From assembly GCA_964568355.1 (NCBI GenBank), contig CAZMRK010000026.1, positions 1-7,039 on the forward strand: 7,039 nt of DNA, given 5' to 3'. The notes under the pieces are model-generated. The model ran no database searches and was not told the origin of the DNA. It saw nothing but the letters and a program-made list of their open reading frames with translations. Positions 6,036 to 7,039 of the stretch are shown in pieces; the first letter of the stretch is position 1, and each line of letters begins with the position of its first letter. The position numbers were made by a program, and so were the translations under genes. This DNA is from JAJPJX01 sp964568355. Its GTDB lineage: Bacteria > Acidobacteriota > Terriglobia > Bryobacterales > Bryobacteraceae.

Positions 6036-7039
6036 ATGTTACGCCAGCCAGGCGTTGTAACACTTACGACATTCTTACTCCTGTCGTCCGCGGCCGGCGC
6101 TCCGCCGCCCGAGCGTGACTTTGCCGGCACCTGGATCCTCGAACCGCCTGCTGAAGGCCGGCGCGCTCTACCCGCCCCACCCTACCGTACCCTCAAAGTC
6201 TCGCAGCAGGATGCCGCCATCCATTGCGCGGCCACCAATGAAAATGGGGCCGCTGCCCGCTGGTCCTACCGGCTGGATGGCAACGAGAGCCGCGACGCCA
6301 TCGGAGCCGAAGTTCACAACAGCGTGGTGAAGTGGGAAGGGGATGCGCTCCTCGTCAACACCCTGGTCTCCGGTTCGCAGAACTATACCATCATGGACCG
6401 GTGGAGGCTCTCTCGCGACCGCGCCACGCTTACCATCACCCGCCAGGTTGTGCTGCGCAGCGGAGAGGTGGAAGCGCAATTGACGTACCACAAGGAAGGC
6501 CAGCTTACGGTGAGACCCGCCCCGGCGGCGCCTGCACCCGTCCCCGTATCCGCTGCGCCCCCGGTGAAGACCTCAGAGCCGCCGCCGGCGCCGAAAGTCA
6601 CTGTGCCGGCCGGGACGCGCCTGGTGCTGGCTCTGCGCAATCCTCTCGACACGCGGCACTCCCACGAAGGCGACCCGGTCTATCTCACGACGGCTGTGCC
6701 CGTCACCGCCGGCGGCCGCGTGGTGATCCCGCGCGGCAGTACAGTAAACGGCGTGGTCACCCAGAGCAAATCCGCCCACGGCGTGGCCGGCAAGGGCGAA
6801 CTCTTTCTCCGCTTCGATGTGCTGATTCTACCCAACGGAGTGACCCGCGACTTTCGTTCCCGCCCCGCCTCTGCCGATTCGACCGCGCGCGGCCGTGTCG
6901 ATTCCAAGGAGGGCAAGATCACAGGTGAGCGTGACAGTTCGGGCGATGCGCGTAGCGTCGCACTCGGGACCGGGGTGGGAGCTTCGGTCGGAGGAATTGC
7001 CGGCGCCGCGGCTGGTCATCCCATGGGAGGAGTCGGCAT
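6036..7039 (+). CDS. Secreted two-domain protein: FxGTW beta domain plus TrbI/VirB10-like beta domain (3' truncated)
   Basis: The frame is open from 6036 to the right edge (334 codons seen, no stop). Residues 1-22 form a Sec-type signal: a short Arg-containing start, a hydrophobic core VVTLTTFLLL and SSAAGA as the likely cleavage region. Residues about 28-153 resemble the small lipocalin-like beta domain frequent in Acidobacteriota secreted proteins (DFAGTW, then KWEGDALLV at 99-107 and DRWRLSRD at 121-128). A Pro/Ala-rich linker spans about 160-187. Residues about 188-272 resemble a TrbI/VirB10-like beta domain (VPAGTRLVLAL, GRVVIPRGSTVNGVV, FDVLILPNGV). A glycine-zipper-like stretch at about 311-327 may associate with membrane. 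A second in-frame ATG at 6012 would add eight residues, but the promoter at 6023-6028 makes it unlikely. The role is unknown; an envelope or adhesive/structural function is inference. It is read divergently from lhr. Confidence 0.88.
   Translation, partial: MLRQPGVVTLTTFLLLSSAAGAPPPERDFAGTWILEPPAEGRRALPAPPYRTLKVSQQDAAIHCAATNENGAAARWSYRLDGNESRDAIGAEVHNSVVKWEGDALLVNTLVSGSQNYTIMDRWRLSRDRATLTITRQVVLRSGEVEAQLTYHKEGQLTVRPAPAAPAPVPVSAAPPVKTSEPPPAPKVTVPAGTRLVLALRNPLDTRHSHEGDPVYLTTAVPVTAGGRVVIPRGSTVNGVVTQSKSAHGVAGKGELFLRFDVLILPNGVTRDFRSRPASADSTARGRVDSKEGKITGERDSSGDARSVALGTGVGASVGGIAGAAAGHPMGGVG

Noticed and set aside
6168..7019. Minus-strand frames opposite the secreted-protein gene
   Set aside because: The plus-strand frame encodes a signal peptide and two recognisable domains throughout, so these are shadows.

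Overview
The window looks like chromosomal DNA from a high-GC soil-type bacterium, most likely an Acidobacteriota of the Solibacter/Bryobacter kind. The clues are two adjacent Tat-tagged xylose-isomerase-like TIM-barrel proteins and a secreted protein that starts with the small FxGTW beta domain so common in that phylum. This taxonomic guess rests on family recognition; no marker gene is present.

Layout. The minus strand from 5960 down to 10 carries three tightly packed genes: lhr (5960-1806, full-length 1384-residue Lhr superfamily 2 helicase), a Tat-exported sugar isomerase/epimerase-like protein (1809-886, start overlapping the lhr stop as ATGA), and a second, diverged protein of the same fold (858-10, after a 27-base gap). 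On the plus strand, divergent from lhr across a 75-base spacer, lies a secreted two-domain protein (6036 to beyond the right edge). Essentially everything is coding. No tRNA, rRNA, insertion sequence, CRISPR array or convincing terminator was seen.

How the genes may work together. Lhr is a DNA repair helicase. The two isomerase-like proteins probably act outside the cytoplasm on unphosphorylated sugars or keto-sugars. The ATGA overlap suggests co-expression but no obvious shared pathway. The divergent gene probably encodes an envelope or periplasmic protein.

The most interesting non-coding signal is a recurring start-site layout. Three of the four genes have a TANAMT-type -10-like hexamer 6-7 bases before the ATG and no Shine-Dalgarno sequence, which would give leaderless mRNAs. 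All three also carry a TTSCSR-like hexamer exactly 13 bases further upstream. The fourth gene has a normally spaced GGAA ribosome-binding site and no such hexamer. I see no strong case for a wholly new multi-gene system; the genes belong to recognisable families.
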